Source of the DNA: Candidatus Saccharimonadota bacterium
Lineage (GTDB): Bacteria > Patescibacteriota > Saccharimonadia > Saccharimonadales > Saccharimonadaceae
Direction of reading: 5' to 3'
Assembly: GCA_017652105.1 (NCBI GenBank)
Contig: JAGCBP010000003.1
Coordinates: 1-56,982 of the forward strand
Length of the DNA: 56,982 nt
In this document: piece by piece, positions 16,876 through 23,503 of the stretch
Numbering within the stretch: the first letter of the stretch is position 1
How the letters are laid out: each line of letters begins with the position of its first letter
Program-made: the position numbers and the translations under genes
The notes under the pieces: model-generated
Seen by the model: the letters and a program-made list of their open reading frames with translations, nothing else
What the model was told of the DNA's origin: nothing
Database searches by the model: none

Positions 16876-17343
16876 ATGTACCAACCAGAATTCATGAAAA
16901 AAGCCATCGAAGAAGCCAAAACCGGCATCGAAAACAAAGATGGTGGCCCCTTCGGCGCCGCAATAGTAAAAAACGGAGAGATTATCGCCACCGGCCACAA
17001 TTGCGTTCTAAAAAATCACGATTCCACTTGTCACGGCGAAATCGACGCCATCAGAAAAGCCGAGCAAAAATTGCAAACTCACGACTTATCCGGTTGCGAA
17101 CTTTATACCACCGGCGAACCTTGCCCTATGTGCCTCGCCGCCATCCTCTGGGCCAATATCAAAAAAGTCTATTACGGCTGTACTTTAGAAGACAACGAAA
17201 AAATCGGTTTCCGTGATCTCAAGTTCGAAAAACTCATGGGCGACCGAAACAACTTACCAAAAGATTTTCTAGAACAGCATGATCGTGATTTATGTCTCGA
17301 ACTTTTCGACACATACAACCACATGGACAAAACTATTTACTAG
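16876..17343 (+). CDS. Guanine-deaminase-like nucleobase deaminase
   Basis: Cytidine-deaminase superfamily enzyme of 155 residues. The catalytic zinc motif is present as CHGEIDAIR (His and Glu kept, with Gly where Ala is usual) and EPCPMC. GGPFGAAIV at the N-terminus and a C-terminal aromatic tail fit the bacterial guanine deaminase (GuaD) subgroup better than TadA, so the probable reaction is guanine to xanthine in purine salvage. It starts nine bases after the flavodoxin stop, in the same transcription unit. The 3' end overlaps a decayed gene on the opposite strand. Confidence 0.78.
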   Translation: MYQPEFMKKAIEEAKTGIENKDGGPFGAAIVKNGEIIATGHNCVLKNHDSTCHGEIDAIRKAEQKLQTHDLSGCELYTTGEPCPMCLAAILWANIKKVYYGCTLEDNEKIGFRDLKFEKLMGDRNNLPKDFLEQHDRDLCLELFDTYNHMDKTIY

Positions 17344-17610
17344 CATTCTTTTCAAAATGCAAAAACGACAATATCCCAATCGGCAAGAAATATAAGCACC
17401 AAAATTCCAAAGCCATCACTCCACCAATTGAACCAGAACCACTACCGCCATGAACAAACATTCCAGTCATTGGCATGATCAGACACCCAAAGAAAAACAC
17501 ACCATGAATCAAAAGTAGCCAAGCTTAAAATCCAAAAGCAGAAAAATCGCAAACAACGCCACGGTAATTGCATTTATAATTGATCCTATAATTCCAATTT
17601 TTCTATTCAT
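17333..17610 (-). pseudogene. Frameshifted small membrane protein
   Basis: The minus strand has an ATG at 17610, five bases after the stop of the preceding gene, and codes for a hydrophobic start (IGSIINAITVALFAIFLLLD) that hits a TGA. One base out of phase the reading continues as LLIHGVFFFGCLIMPMTGMF, a Gly/Ser loop and a third hydrophobic segment, ending at the TAG at 17333. Restoring one indel gives a protein of about 90 residues with three membrane segments. I do not recognise the family. A sequencing error is possible. Confidence 0.55.
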
Positions 17611-17614
17611 TAAA

Positions 17615-18070
17615 CTAGTCTTTCTTTTTCTTGAATCTTCCAAAGAAATCCGCATATTGTTTTACTTCCAAAGCTTCCCCCACACCCGGAATACTCCGCG
17701 CTGCGTCCATCACTTTTTGATTGGCCGCCGCTCTACTTGTTGGTACTACGCCTCCAGTCGCACTCATTATCGCACCCCGCGCTGCATTGGTCGCCGCACC
17801 CACCGCCGCCTGTTTAGCGAAACTCTCCGCCACATTGGCAGTGGCAGCACCTTGCGCCAATTCCGTAAAAATATCCATATATTTCTGATTTAGTGGACTC
17901 GCCGCAAACTTCGTTTCAAACTCCGAAACATCCCCACACTCCGCACCCAATTTTTCAATCTCTGAGAACAAATCATCGATTTTCTTCACCATCCCTTTAT
18001 CTGTCACTTCATACGCATTAAAAATCGCATCTTTTCTGGTCTTGATACTTGATTCAATATATTTATCCAT
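17615..18070 (-). CDS. Uncharacterised small soluble protein
   Basis: Protein of 151 residues of unknown family. The N-terminal half is predicted helical and acidic (KTRKDAIFNAYEVTDKG, then IDDLFSEIEKLGAE). The middle is Ala/Gly-rich (AKQAAVGAATNAARGAIMSA), possibly a membrane-interacting helix, and the tail is basic (FFGRFKKKKD). The start codon is exactly six bases after TATAAT, predicting a leaderless message. The decayed membrane gene follows in the same direction. Its promoter is back-to-back with that of the DNA alkylation repair gene. Confidence 0.6.
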   Translation of the reverse strand: MDKYIESSIKTRKDAIFNAYEVTDKGMVKKIDDLFSEIEKLGAECGDVSEFETKFAASPLNQKYMDIFTELAQGAATANVAESFAKQAAVGAATNAARGAIMSATGGVVPTSRAAANQKVMDAARSIPGVGEALEVKQYADFFGRFKKKKD

Positions 18071-18076
18071 ATATAC

Positions 18077-18085
18077 ATTATATCA
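18077..18085 (-). promoter_or_regulatory. Leaderless promoter for the gene ending at 17615
   Basis: The minus strand reads TGATATAAT, then six bases, then ATG at 18070. Confidence 0.72.
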
Positions 18086-18118
18086 AATACCTAAATATGT
18101 TAAAATAAAACCAAAGAT

Positions 18119-18814
18119 ATGTACCAAAATTTCCGCACTAAACTTCTTTCCCTCTCTGATGAAAAATATCGCGAATTTTGTATGCGTGGTATTCCCTCCG
18201 ATCGCCCATTCCTCGGCGTTCGCATCCCCGAAATCAGAAAATTAGTCCAACAAATCCCACCCCAAGATTTTCAAGAATTTTTAAACCAAGAACCACTTGC
18301 CATCGAGGAAGTCATCGCCCGCGGTTTTTTAATCGCCCGCCTTCCCTACCCAGAAATGTTAAAATATTACGACTCGCAAATCAAGCTCTTAGACAACTGG
18401 TGCACCGTTGATACTTTTTGCGCCGCCTTAAGAAAAACCATCAAACACCACGAAGCTGATTTTCTCGACCAAAAAGTCGAAAAACTTTTAAAATCCAAAA
18501 ATGAATTCGCTGTCAGAACCGGCCTTGTTTCCCTACTTGATTTTTATGTCAACCCAGACTATCTCGCTCTAATTTTTGATCGCACAGAATCGCTCAAAAA
18601 CCGCGATGAATATTATATCAAAATGGCCATCGCTTGGCTGCTTGCCGAATGTTTTATCAAATTCCCGGACGAAACTTACGCCTATTTAAAAATTTCCAAA
18701 TTATCCAAATGGGTTAAAGGCAAAACTATTTCCAAAATTTGCGATTCTTACCGTGTCGATTCTAGTTCAAAAGAACAGGTTAAGAAGCTCAGAAAGGAAC
18801 ATTATGCTACTTAG
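18119..18814 (+). CDS. DNA alkylation repair protein (AlkD family)
   Basis: HEAT-like repeat DNA glycosylase family protein (PF08713), 231 residues. The features are the FLGVRIPEIRK entry helix, the DNW-x-x-V-D segment (LLDNWCTVDTFC) that includes the catalytic-site Trp and Asp region of AlkD, and the YYIKMAIAWLLAECFIKFP helix pair. AlkD removes N3- and N7-alkylated purines without base flipping. It is transcribed alone from a TGTTAAAAT promoter ending 12 bases before the start, divergent from 17615-18070. Confidence 0.88.
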   Translation: MYQNFRTKLLSLSDEKYREFCMRGIPSDRPFLGVRIPEIRKLVQQIPPQDFQEFLNQEPLAIEEVIARGFLIARLPYPEMLKYYDSQIKLLDNWCTVDTFCAALRKTIKHHEADFLDQKVEKLLKSKNEFAVRTGLVSLLDFYVNPDYLALIFDRTESLKNRDEYYIKMAIAWLLAECFIKFPDETYAYLKISKLSKWVKGKTISKICDSYRVDSSSKEQVKKLRKEHYAT

Positions 18815-18928
18815 CGTAGCCATAAAATCTCAAACAACTCGCCATTTTGTCTGATACTACTTTAGATGATTTAATTATGGAAGACAAAACCGCAAAATCA
18901 ATAAAATGATATAAAAAAGACCAAATTG

Positions 18929-20269
18929 TTACTTTAGCAGAGTGCCATTTACATAAAGGTTATAACCATTTGTATGGATATTACTATTGGTCGTATCGGC
19001 ATTAGTAAGCGATTTAACATAAGTATCGCCCATTAAGGTTATTGAGCTAGAACTATCTAAAGTAAGCTCTACTTCGCCATCATTATCGCTATTAATCGCG
19101 CCACTAAACGATGAACCGCTAGCAAGATTCATCGTTAGTTTTGAAATAGAATCTACGACAATATTGCCAGTAGCCTTTTGATTAGTCATATTAAGCGTAA
19201 CTGTACCACCATTACTACCAGAATTTCCCCACGAATCTTTTTGAATTCGGAGAAAGTTTCCACTCGCATCATTATTTACAATCGTATTATTCTCCAAGTT
19301 GATCACAGCCGTAGTGTTAGTCACATAAAAACTATCCCCTTTATTTGTGGTAATCGTAGAATTTTTAGCCGTAAATACTGCCTCGCCATCAGCCGCATCA
19401 CCACTCATTGATTGATAAAGGAAAATATTTTTATACGTAGTAGACTGGCCATTTAATTCGCTATTGGTATCAGTCAAAGAAACATTTTCCAGCGTAATAC
19501 TGTTCTTCCCTTCAATAATCGCTCCCTCAGAAGCTGTGGCAATCAATGTGGCGTTTTTCACTGCGATGTCAGCCGTAGAATAAATCGCCGGTGAACCTTT
19601 ACCAGTAGTTTTGTAAGTGCCCTTATTTACTGTCACCGTGCCACCGCCACGATCCGAACGGATCGCCGCGCTAGAAGTTCCAGCCGTCGTAATCGTCAGA
19701 TTTTCCGCATTCATAATTCCCCCGCCAGTCGTCATAATTCCGCCAGAATTATCTTTGCTCGTAGTAATACTAGAATCGGAAATATTTACCGTCGTACCGT
19801 CTGACGAAGAATTGTTCGTAGTCGCCGAACCACCATAAGAAAACACCCCATTTGCACCCGTCGCATCAGTCGTAATGTTCGCATTTTTAATCGTCAAAGT
19901 AGCACCGCCCTTCGCAATAATCGCCGAGTTAGTCCCATAAAAACTTGTGCTATCGCCACCGTCCGAATCACCAGTCTTAGAAACCGTAATATTAGACAAA
20001 CCCACCGCAATATCACCAGAAACCGAAATCGCATTTTCATCCGCATTAGTTGACGCAAATTCCCCATCATTAATTTCTTCATCTGCTGTGATTTCTTTTA
20101 CGGCAGAGTATGATGCAGATGACGAAGTCCCAGCATTCATTGAGCCACCACCATTGTTTGCAACATAATTATTATTTACTGTGTCTACGATCAAAAACCA
20201 CAACACACCAAGTGTCACCACAAGCACAACGATTATGCTTGCATAAGCTAAATATTTTTTATTATTCAT
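18929..20269 (-). CDS. Membrane-anchored beta-helix surface protein
   Basis: Protein of 446 residues. One N-terminal membrane helix (about 5-28) is followed by a Ser/Thr/Asn-rich region and then repeated short strands of the kind ITLENVSLTDTNSE and TVNISDSSITTSKDN. These are typical of right-handed parallel beta-helices of the pectate-lyase/adhesin type. No catalytic residues are identifiable. It is probably an exported structural or glycan-binding protein. The start overlaps the stop of the upstream gene by one base (TAATG), so the two are translated together and may form one surface complex. Confidence 0.7.
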   Translation of the reverse strand: MNNKKYLAYASIIVVLVVTLGVLWFLIVDTVNNNYVANNGGGSMNAGTSSSASYSAVKEITADEEINDGEFASTNADENAISVSGDIAVGLSNITVSKTGDSDGGDSTSFYGTNSAIIAKGGATLTIKNANITTDATGANGVFSYGGSATTNNSSSDGTTVNISDSSITTSKDNSGGIMTTGGGIMNAENLTITTAGTSSAAIRSDRGGGTVTVNKGTYKTTGKGSPAIYSTADIAVKNATLIATASEGAIIEGKNSITLENVSLTDTNSELNGQSTTYKNIFLYQSMSGDAADGEAVFTAKNSTITTNKGDSFYVTNTTAVINLENNTIVNNDASGNFLRIQKDSWGNSGSNGGTVTLNMTNQKATGNIVVDSISKLTMNLASGSSFSGAINSDNDGEVELTLDSSSSITLMGDTYVKSLTNADTTNSNIHTNGYNLYVNGTLLK

Positions 20270-20538
20270 TAGTTATTTTCCTCACTTGGTTTTTCTGGCG
20301 GAGTGCCACCCTGGCCGTTCCCAGAATTATCGCCGCTCGGCATTTCTGGTGGCGTACCACCACCTTGCATCTGCCCAGATGTCGAGCTAGAATTGCTAGT
20401 TCCCAAAGTTTTGGTATAAACAAAGAACGCCGCCGTCGAAATCACCGCACCCAGAAGCACCCCAATCACAAACAAAATTATCTTTTCCTTCGTCACATCT
20501 TTATTTTTTGGTTCGTTATTGATATTCTCATTTTCCAT
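20269..20538 (-). CDS. Small single-pass protein with Gly/Pro-rich exterior
   Basis: Protein of 89 residues. A charged cytoplasmic start (about 1-18) leads to a membrane helix (IILFVIGVLLGAVISTAAFF) and an outside tail holding two copies of a GGTPPE-M/K-PS motif. I place the start at 20538, which follows a GGAGAAAG ribosome site; an upstream in-frame ATG at 20634 lies ahead of the -10 box. It is coupled to the beta-helix protein by a one-base overlap. The tail may be a flexible spacer or the partner interface of the beta-helix protein. Confidence 0.65.
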   Translation of the reverse strand: MENENINNEPKNKDVTKEKIILFVIGVLLGAVISTAAFFVYTKTLGTSNSSSTSGQMQGGGTPPEMPSGDNSGNGQGGTPPEKPSEENN

Positions 20539-20656
20539 TTTCTTTCTCCATTTTAAAATACTTATATTGTATATTATATATCTTTTCCTGAAATAAAACT
20601 TAAAAACTAAAAGGCCGTGTATATTCTGAGGCACATATATACAGGCAAAGAGATAA

Positions 20657-20717
20657 GGATGTCGCTTCGCTCCATGGGGATGTCGCTTCGCTCCATGGGG
20701 ATGTCGCTTCGCTCCAT
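20657..20717. repeat. Three tandem 21-base repeats
   Basis: Nearly three identical units start at 20657, 20678 and 20699 (the last has 19 bases). Each unit contains, on the minus strand, GCGAAGC, the classic very stable DNA mini-hairpin sequence. They lie in the gap between the divergent surface-protein and zinc-ribbon units and encode nothing obvious. The remainder of 20539-20838 holds only promoter-like AT-rich sequence. Confidence 0.9.
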
Positions 20718-20803
20718 TCGAACTTTTAAGGGTTTATAGCTTTACTGGGACCGTAGAAGCTTAAAACAATGACAATGGAGAAAATAAAGAAATACAATGT
20801 CAA

Positions 20804-20812
20804 TGGTATAAT
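20804..20812 (+). promoter_or_regulatory. Promoter of the second zinc-ribbon/flavodoxin cassette
   Basis: TGGTATAAT lies 26 bases before the start at 20839, with an AAAGGATC ribosome site between them. Confidence 0.7.
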
Positions 20813-20838
20813 TATAGTAAGTAAACAAAGGATCTTTT

Positions 20839-21096
20839 ATGGAACAAACTATTTGCCAAAGCTGTGCAATGCCACTAACTTCAGAAGATATGTATTCTAC
20901 CGAAAAAGACGGTAGTATCAATAAAGACTACTGTAAGTGGTGTTATAAAGATGGCGAATTTGTAGATAAGGTTTCCATGGAAGAATATATCGAAATGTGC
21001 TCGAAGTTTGGCGAACAGGCCGGTATGACGAACGAGCAAATGAAAGAATATTGCACGAAAGTATTTCCAACACTCAAGAGATGGAAGAAAGCGTAA
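20839..21096 (+). CDS. Zinc-ribbon protein (PF12674-like), copy 2
   Basis: Protein of 85 residues with the same CQSCAMPL and CKWC knuckles, DGSINKDYC loop and helical tail as the protein at 15947, about 77 percent identical over the shared 80 positions. It lacks the short N-terminal extension of copy 1. It opens a second cassette in which the next genes are a pyridoxamine-oxidase-like flavoprotein (one-base gap) and a flavodoxin. The repeated pairing with flavin proteins suggests the ribbon assists a redox partner, but no activity is known. Confidence 0.82.
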   Translation: MEQTICQSCAMPLTSEDMYSTEKDGSINKDYCKWCYKDGEFVDKVSMEEYIEMCSKFGEQAGMTNEQMKEYCTKVFPTLKRWKKA

Positions 21097-21097
21097 T

Positions 21098-21514
21098 ATG
21101 GATCTAAAAAAGATTGAAAGATTTATCGACAAGCAAAAAGTTAGCATTATTTGCTCTATTGACGATCAAGAATGCCCAAACGTTAAGGCAATGCTAAAAC
21201 CTAGAAAACGAAATGGGCTGAAAGAGTTTTACTTTTCTACTAACACTTCATCTATGAGGGTAAGTCAATACAGAAAGAATCCAAAAGCCAGTATCTATTT
21301 TTATCACAAAGGCCTAATCAAGTACGTCGGTGTTATGTTAAAAGGCAAAATGGAAGTTTTAACGGACCAGAAGACAAAGGACATGATTTGGAAGCGTGGC
21401 GACATGATGTTCTATAAGAAAGGCGTGACAGATCCGGACTACTGTGTGCTAAAATTCACCGCAACAAGCGGTCGGTATTATTGCGACCTCAAAACAGAGG
21501 ATTTTGGAGTATAA
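21098..21514 (+). CDS. Pyridoxamine 5'-phosphate oxidase-like flavoprotein
   Basis: Protein of 138 residues with the split-barrel PNPOx-like order: IICSIDDQECPNVKAML as the first strands, FYFSTNTSSMRVSQYRKNP with the flavin-contact Ser/Arg pattern, ASIYFYHKG, and VGVMLKGKMEVLTD. Such proteins bind FMN or F420 and serve many reductase roles; true PNP oxidase is unlikely at this short length. It starts one base after the zinc-ribbon stop, and its own stop region supplies the GGAG site for the following flavodoxin. Confidence 0.78.
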   Translation: MDLKKIERFIDKQKVSIICSIDDQECPNVKAMLKPRKRNGLKEFYFSTNTSSMRVSQYRKNPKASIYFYHKGLIKYVGVMLKGKMEVLTDQKTKDMIWKRGDMMFYKKGVTDPDYCVLKFTATSGRYYCDLKTEDFGV

Positions 21515-21519
21515 ATATT

Positions 21520-21972
21520 ATGAAAATTTTAGTTACTTATAAAAGCAAAACTGGATTTACGAAAAAGTATGGAAAATGGATTGCCGAAGAACTAAACTGT
21601 GAGACGAAAGATATAAAAAATGTTTCCTCTAAAGATGTCGCAAAATACGATCTCGTAATTCATGGCGGGTGGATATTTGGTGGGGTAATTAGTGGATACA
21701 AAAAAATTATTAGTTTTGGTCCAAAAAAGTTGATTGTGTTTGGCGTTGGTTATACGCCAAAAGCCAAAGTAGACTTAAAGAAAATGGCGGAAGAAAATAA
21801 ACTGGGTGATACCCCGTTATATTATTTTGAAGGTGGTACCAACCCGTTAAAAATGGGTTTTGTTGGCCGTAAAGTAGTCGAAATGGTCACCAAAGAGAAA
21901 GTAACATATCAAGACAACACAGACAGAAAAGCTACTGCAGAGTTACTGAAAGCGGTCAAAGCGCTTAAATAA
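21520..21972 (+). CDS. Flavodoxin-family protein
   Basis: Protein of 150 residues. The start at 21520 has a GGAG site nine to ten bases upstream that overlaps the preceding stop; an upstream in-frame start at 21481 lacks one. The FMN phosphate loop TYKSKTGFTKKY follows the first strand, and LVIHGGWIFGG and KLIVFGVGYTPKAK are the later flavin-contact loops, as in the HemG/flavodoxin-like group. It is not closely similar to the flavodoxin at 16423. Last gene of the second cassette; two hairpins follow. Confidence 0.8.
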   Translation: MKILVTYKSKTGFTKKYGKWIAEELNCETKDIKNVSSKDVAKYDLVIHGGWIFGGVISGYKKIISFGPKKLIVFGVGYTPKAKVDLKKMAEENKLGDTPLYYFEGGTNPLKMGFVGRKVVEMVTKEKVTYQDNTDRKATAELLKAVKALK

Positions 21973-21993
21973 ACACTGCCTTGCGGCAGGTTT
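21971..21993 (+). terminator. Hairpin after the flavodoxin operon
   Basis: CTGCC-TTGC-GGCAG is extended by AAAC/GTTT with a single bulged A. It stands directly at the operon end, but the T-run is weak. Confidence 0.55.
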
Positions 21994-22008
21994 AATAGTT
22001 TCTTCATT

Positions 22009-22029
22009 TGGTGATCCGGGAGGGACTCG
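22009..22029 (-). repeat. Duplicate of the tRNA-Lys 3' end
   Basis: These 21 bases match 22078-22098 exactly: the CCA, discriminator, acceptor 3' strand and the start of the T arm of tRNA-Lys. The match begins exactly at the CCA. It is 69 bases from the real end, which resembles an attachment-site scar or a degraded tRNA copy. Confidence 0.85.
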
Positions 22030-22055
22030 CACCGAAGGTCCGAGTCCCGCTTTTT
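22022..22055 (+). terminator. Hairpin terminator built on the tRNA-end duplicate
   Basis: GGGACTCG and CGAGTCCC pair, with an inner ACC/GGT, and are followed by GCTTTTTGAGTTTTT. It would stop plus-strand transcription from the flavodoxin cassette before the tRNA gene. Confidence 0.6.
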
Positions 22056-22077
22056 GAGTTTTTGTGCCAACAAAAAA

Positions 22078-22154
22078 TGGTGATCCGGGAGGGACTCGAA
22101 CCCTCGACACCAAGCTTAAGAGGCTCGTGCTCTAACCAGCTGAGCTACCGGACC
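22078..22154 (-). tRNA. tRNA-Lys (anticodon CTT)
   Basis: A 77-base cloverleaf including encoded CCA. The acceptor stem GGTCCGG/CCGGATC has one G-U pair. The D stem is GCTC/GAGC, the anticodon stem CGAGC/GCTTG encloses the loop CTCTTAA with anticodon CTT, and the T stem GAGGG/CCCTC encloses TTCGAGT. On the minus strand the CCA is followed by a T-rich trailer (TTTTTTGTTGGCACAAAAA) very similar to that of tRNA-Ser at 52513. Confidence 0.97.
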
Positions 22155-22244
22155 AATCCATTCATCAAAATGAACTCATATATAATTATAGCACAAAATC
22201 TCGCATTTGAAAAGCCCAAAGCCTAGAAGCAAACCCCAAATCCA

Positions 22245-22751
22245 CTAATTCAACACCGCAATCGAAGCGTTGAGATACCCCGCAAACGTCGTCCAAAGAA
22301 TATACGGCAAAAGACACCAAAACGCCGCCCGATTCACCTTGAATGCCAAAGTCAAAAGCGCAATTTCAAGACCCCACATCACAACGAGTATACCAAACGC
22401 CACCCAATATATCCCCGCATTAAAGAACAGTGGTGTCCACACAAAATTAAACAAAAGTTGCACGCCATAAATCACCAACGCCGCTGCCCCAATTTTATAT
22501 TCCGCCTTCTTCCCTTTTACCATAGACAAATAAATCAAATACGATGCCACACCCATCAGAACATACAAAATCGTCCACGCCACTGGAAATAGCCAAGCCG
22601 GCGGAGCCAGAGGCGGCTGTTCCAAAGCCCCAAACTGATCCATCGCATTCCGCGTTAAAAGTGATATCAAAAATCCCCCACCAAGTGGCACGGCGATACA
22701 AACCACCAAGCGCCAAACTTTGCCAAATGTAGTTAATTTCTTTTTACTCAT
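22245..22751 (-). CDS. tspO: TspO/MBR-family membrane protein
   Basis: Protein of 168 residues with five hydrophobic segments and the family's signature stretches: PPLAPPAWLFPVAWTILYVLMG near the second helix, QLLFNFVWTPLFF, and Trp-rich later helices. TspO proteins bind tetrapyrroles and are tied to stress responses. The start codon is exactly six bases after TATAAT, so a leaderless message is expected. It follows the polysaccharide genes in the same direction but has its own promoter. Confidence 0.92.
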   Translation of the reverse strand: MSKKKLTTFGKVWRLVVCIAVPLGGGFLISLLTRNAMDQFGALEQPPLAPPAWLFPVAWTILYVLMGVASYLIYLSMVKGKKAEYKIGAAALVIYGVQLLFNFVWTPLFFNAGIYWVAFGILVVMWGLEIALLTLAFKVNRAAFWCLLPYILWTTFAGYLNASIAVLN

Positions 22752-22757
22752 GCTTTA

Positions 22758-22766
22758 ATTATAGCA
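22758..22766 (-). promoter_or_regulatory. Leaderless promoter of tspO
   Basis: The minus strand reads TGCTATAAT, then six bases, then the ATG at 22751. Confidence 0.75.
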
Positions 22767-22784
22767 TAAGCTTTACGCTAAAGT

Positions 22785-23489
22785 CTAACGAAGGATCTTC
22801 CCCGGGTTCCCCACCAAAATCTCTGCAAGTTCCGCATCGCTATAGTATTTCCCCATCTTTTGAATAGCCGATGCCACAAATCCATCCCCCCGCGGATGAT
22901 GAATATCCGTCCCTACACCCCAAATCATTTTAGCTTTCGCCATTTTCCGTGCCGTTTTCATAGCAGCTCTTCCATATTGTCCAGCAAAACTCCCAATATT
23001 GCACTGGAGTAGAACCCCCATTTCATACATTTCATCAATCAAAGAAAAATCTTTCTGAAAACTCGTATATCTCTCCGGATGCGCCAGCACCACATTATAC
23101 CCAGAACGAATAAGCTCCAAAAGTATATCCCGGTATCCCGGAAAATCTCCACCCATCGGCAGTTCCACCAACAAATACTTAGAACCGCTAAGGCTAGAAA
23201 TCTCACCAGATTTCAAAAAATCCAAAATCTTTGGCATAATATAAATTTCATTCCCAAGATGAATCCGAATATCAATACCCTCTTTTTTCACCAAGGTTTT
23301 TAGTTTAGAAACCAATTTTTTATTAGTTTTAGCAGGCGAAGTATAAATCGTTTCGTCAATATAATGTGGCGTTGCAAAAACATCCGTCACTCCGCCAGCC
23401 GCCAATTCGCGTATCAACACCATAGATGCATCAACGTCAGCGGCCCCATCATCTATCCCCGGCAAGACGTGCGAATGCAGATCAATCAT
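22785..23489 (-). CDS. CpsB/Wzb-type PHP-family tyrosine phosphatase
   Basis: Metal-dependent phosphatase of 234 residues in the PHP family of Gram-positive capsule systems. It is expected to dephosphorylate the tyrosine-rich tail of the BY-kinase encoded just upstream. Metal-binding motifs are visible in order: DLHSHVLPGIDDGA at the start, ATPHYIDET, HLGNEIYI, LAHPERY and GTDIHH. The start at 23489 has a GGGGGC site that overlaps the end of the preceding coding region; a TTG 12 bases upstream is less likely. Part of the Wzz/kinase-phosphatase pair. Confidence 0.9.
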   Translation of the reverse strand: MIDLHSHVLPGIDDGAADVDASMVLIRELAAGGVTDVFATPHYIDETIYTSPAKTNKKLVSKLKTLVKKEGIDIRIHLGNEIYIMPKILDFLKSGEISSLSGSKYLLVELPMGGDFPGYRDILLELIRSGYNVVLAHPERYTSFQKDFSLIDEMYEMGVLLQCNIGSFAGQYGRAAMKTARKMAKAKMIWGVGTDIHHPRGDGFVASAIQKMGKYYSDAELAEILVGNPGKILR

Positions 23490-23503
23490 AGAAGCCCCCA
23501 AAA

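Noticed and set aside
20657-20717. Short CRISPR-like array
   Set aside because: The units are directly adjacent with no spacers, and no cas genes are present in the window.
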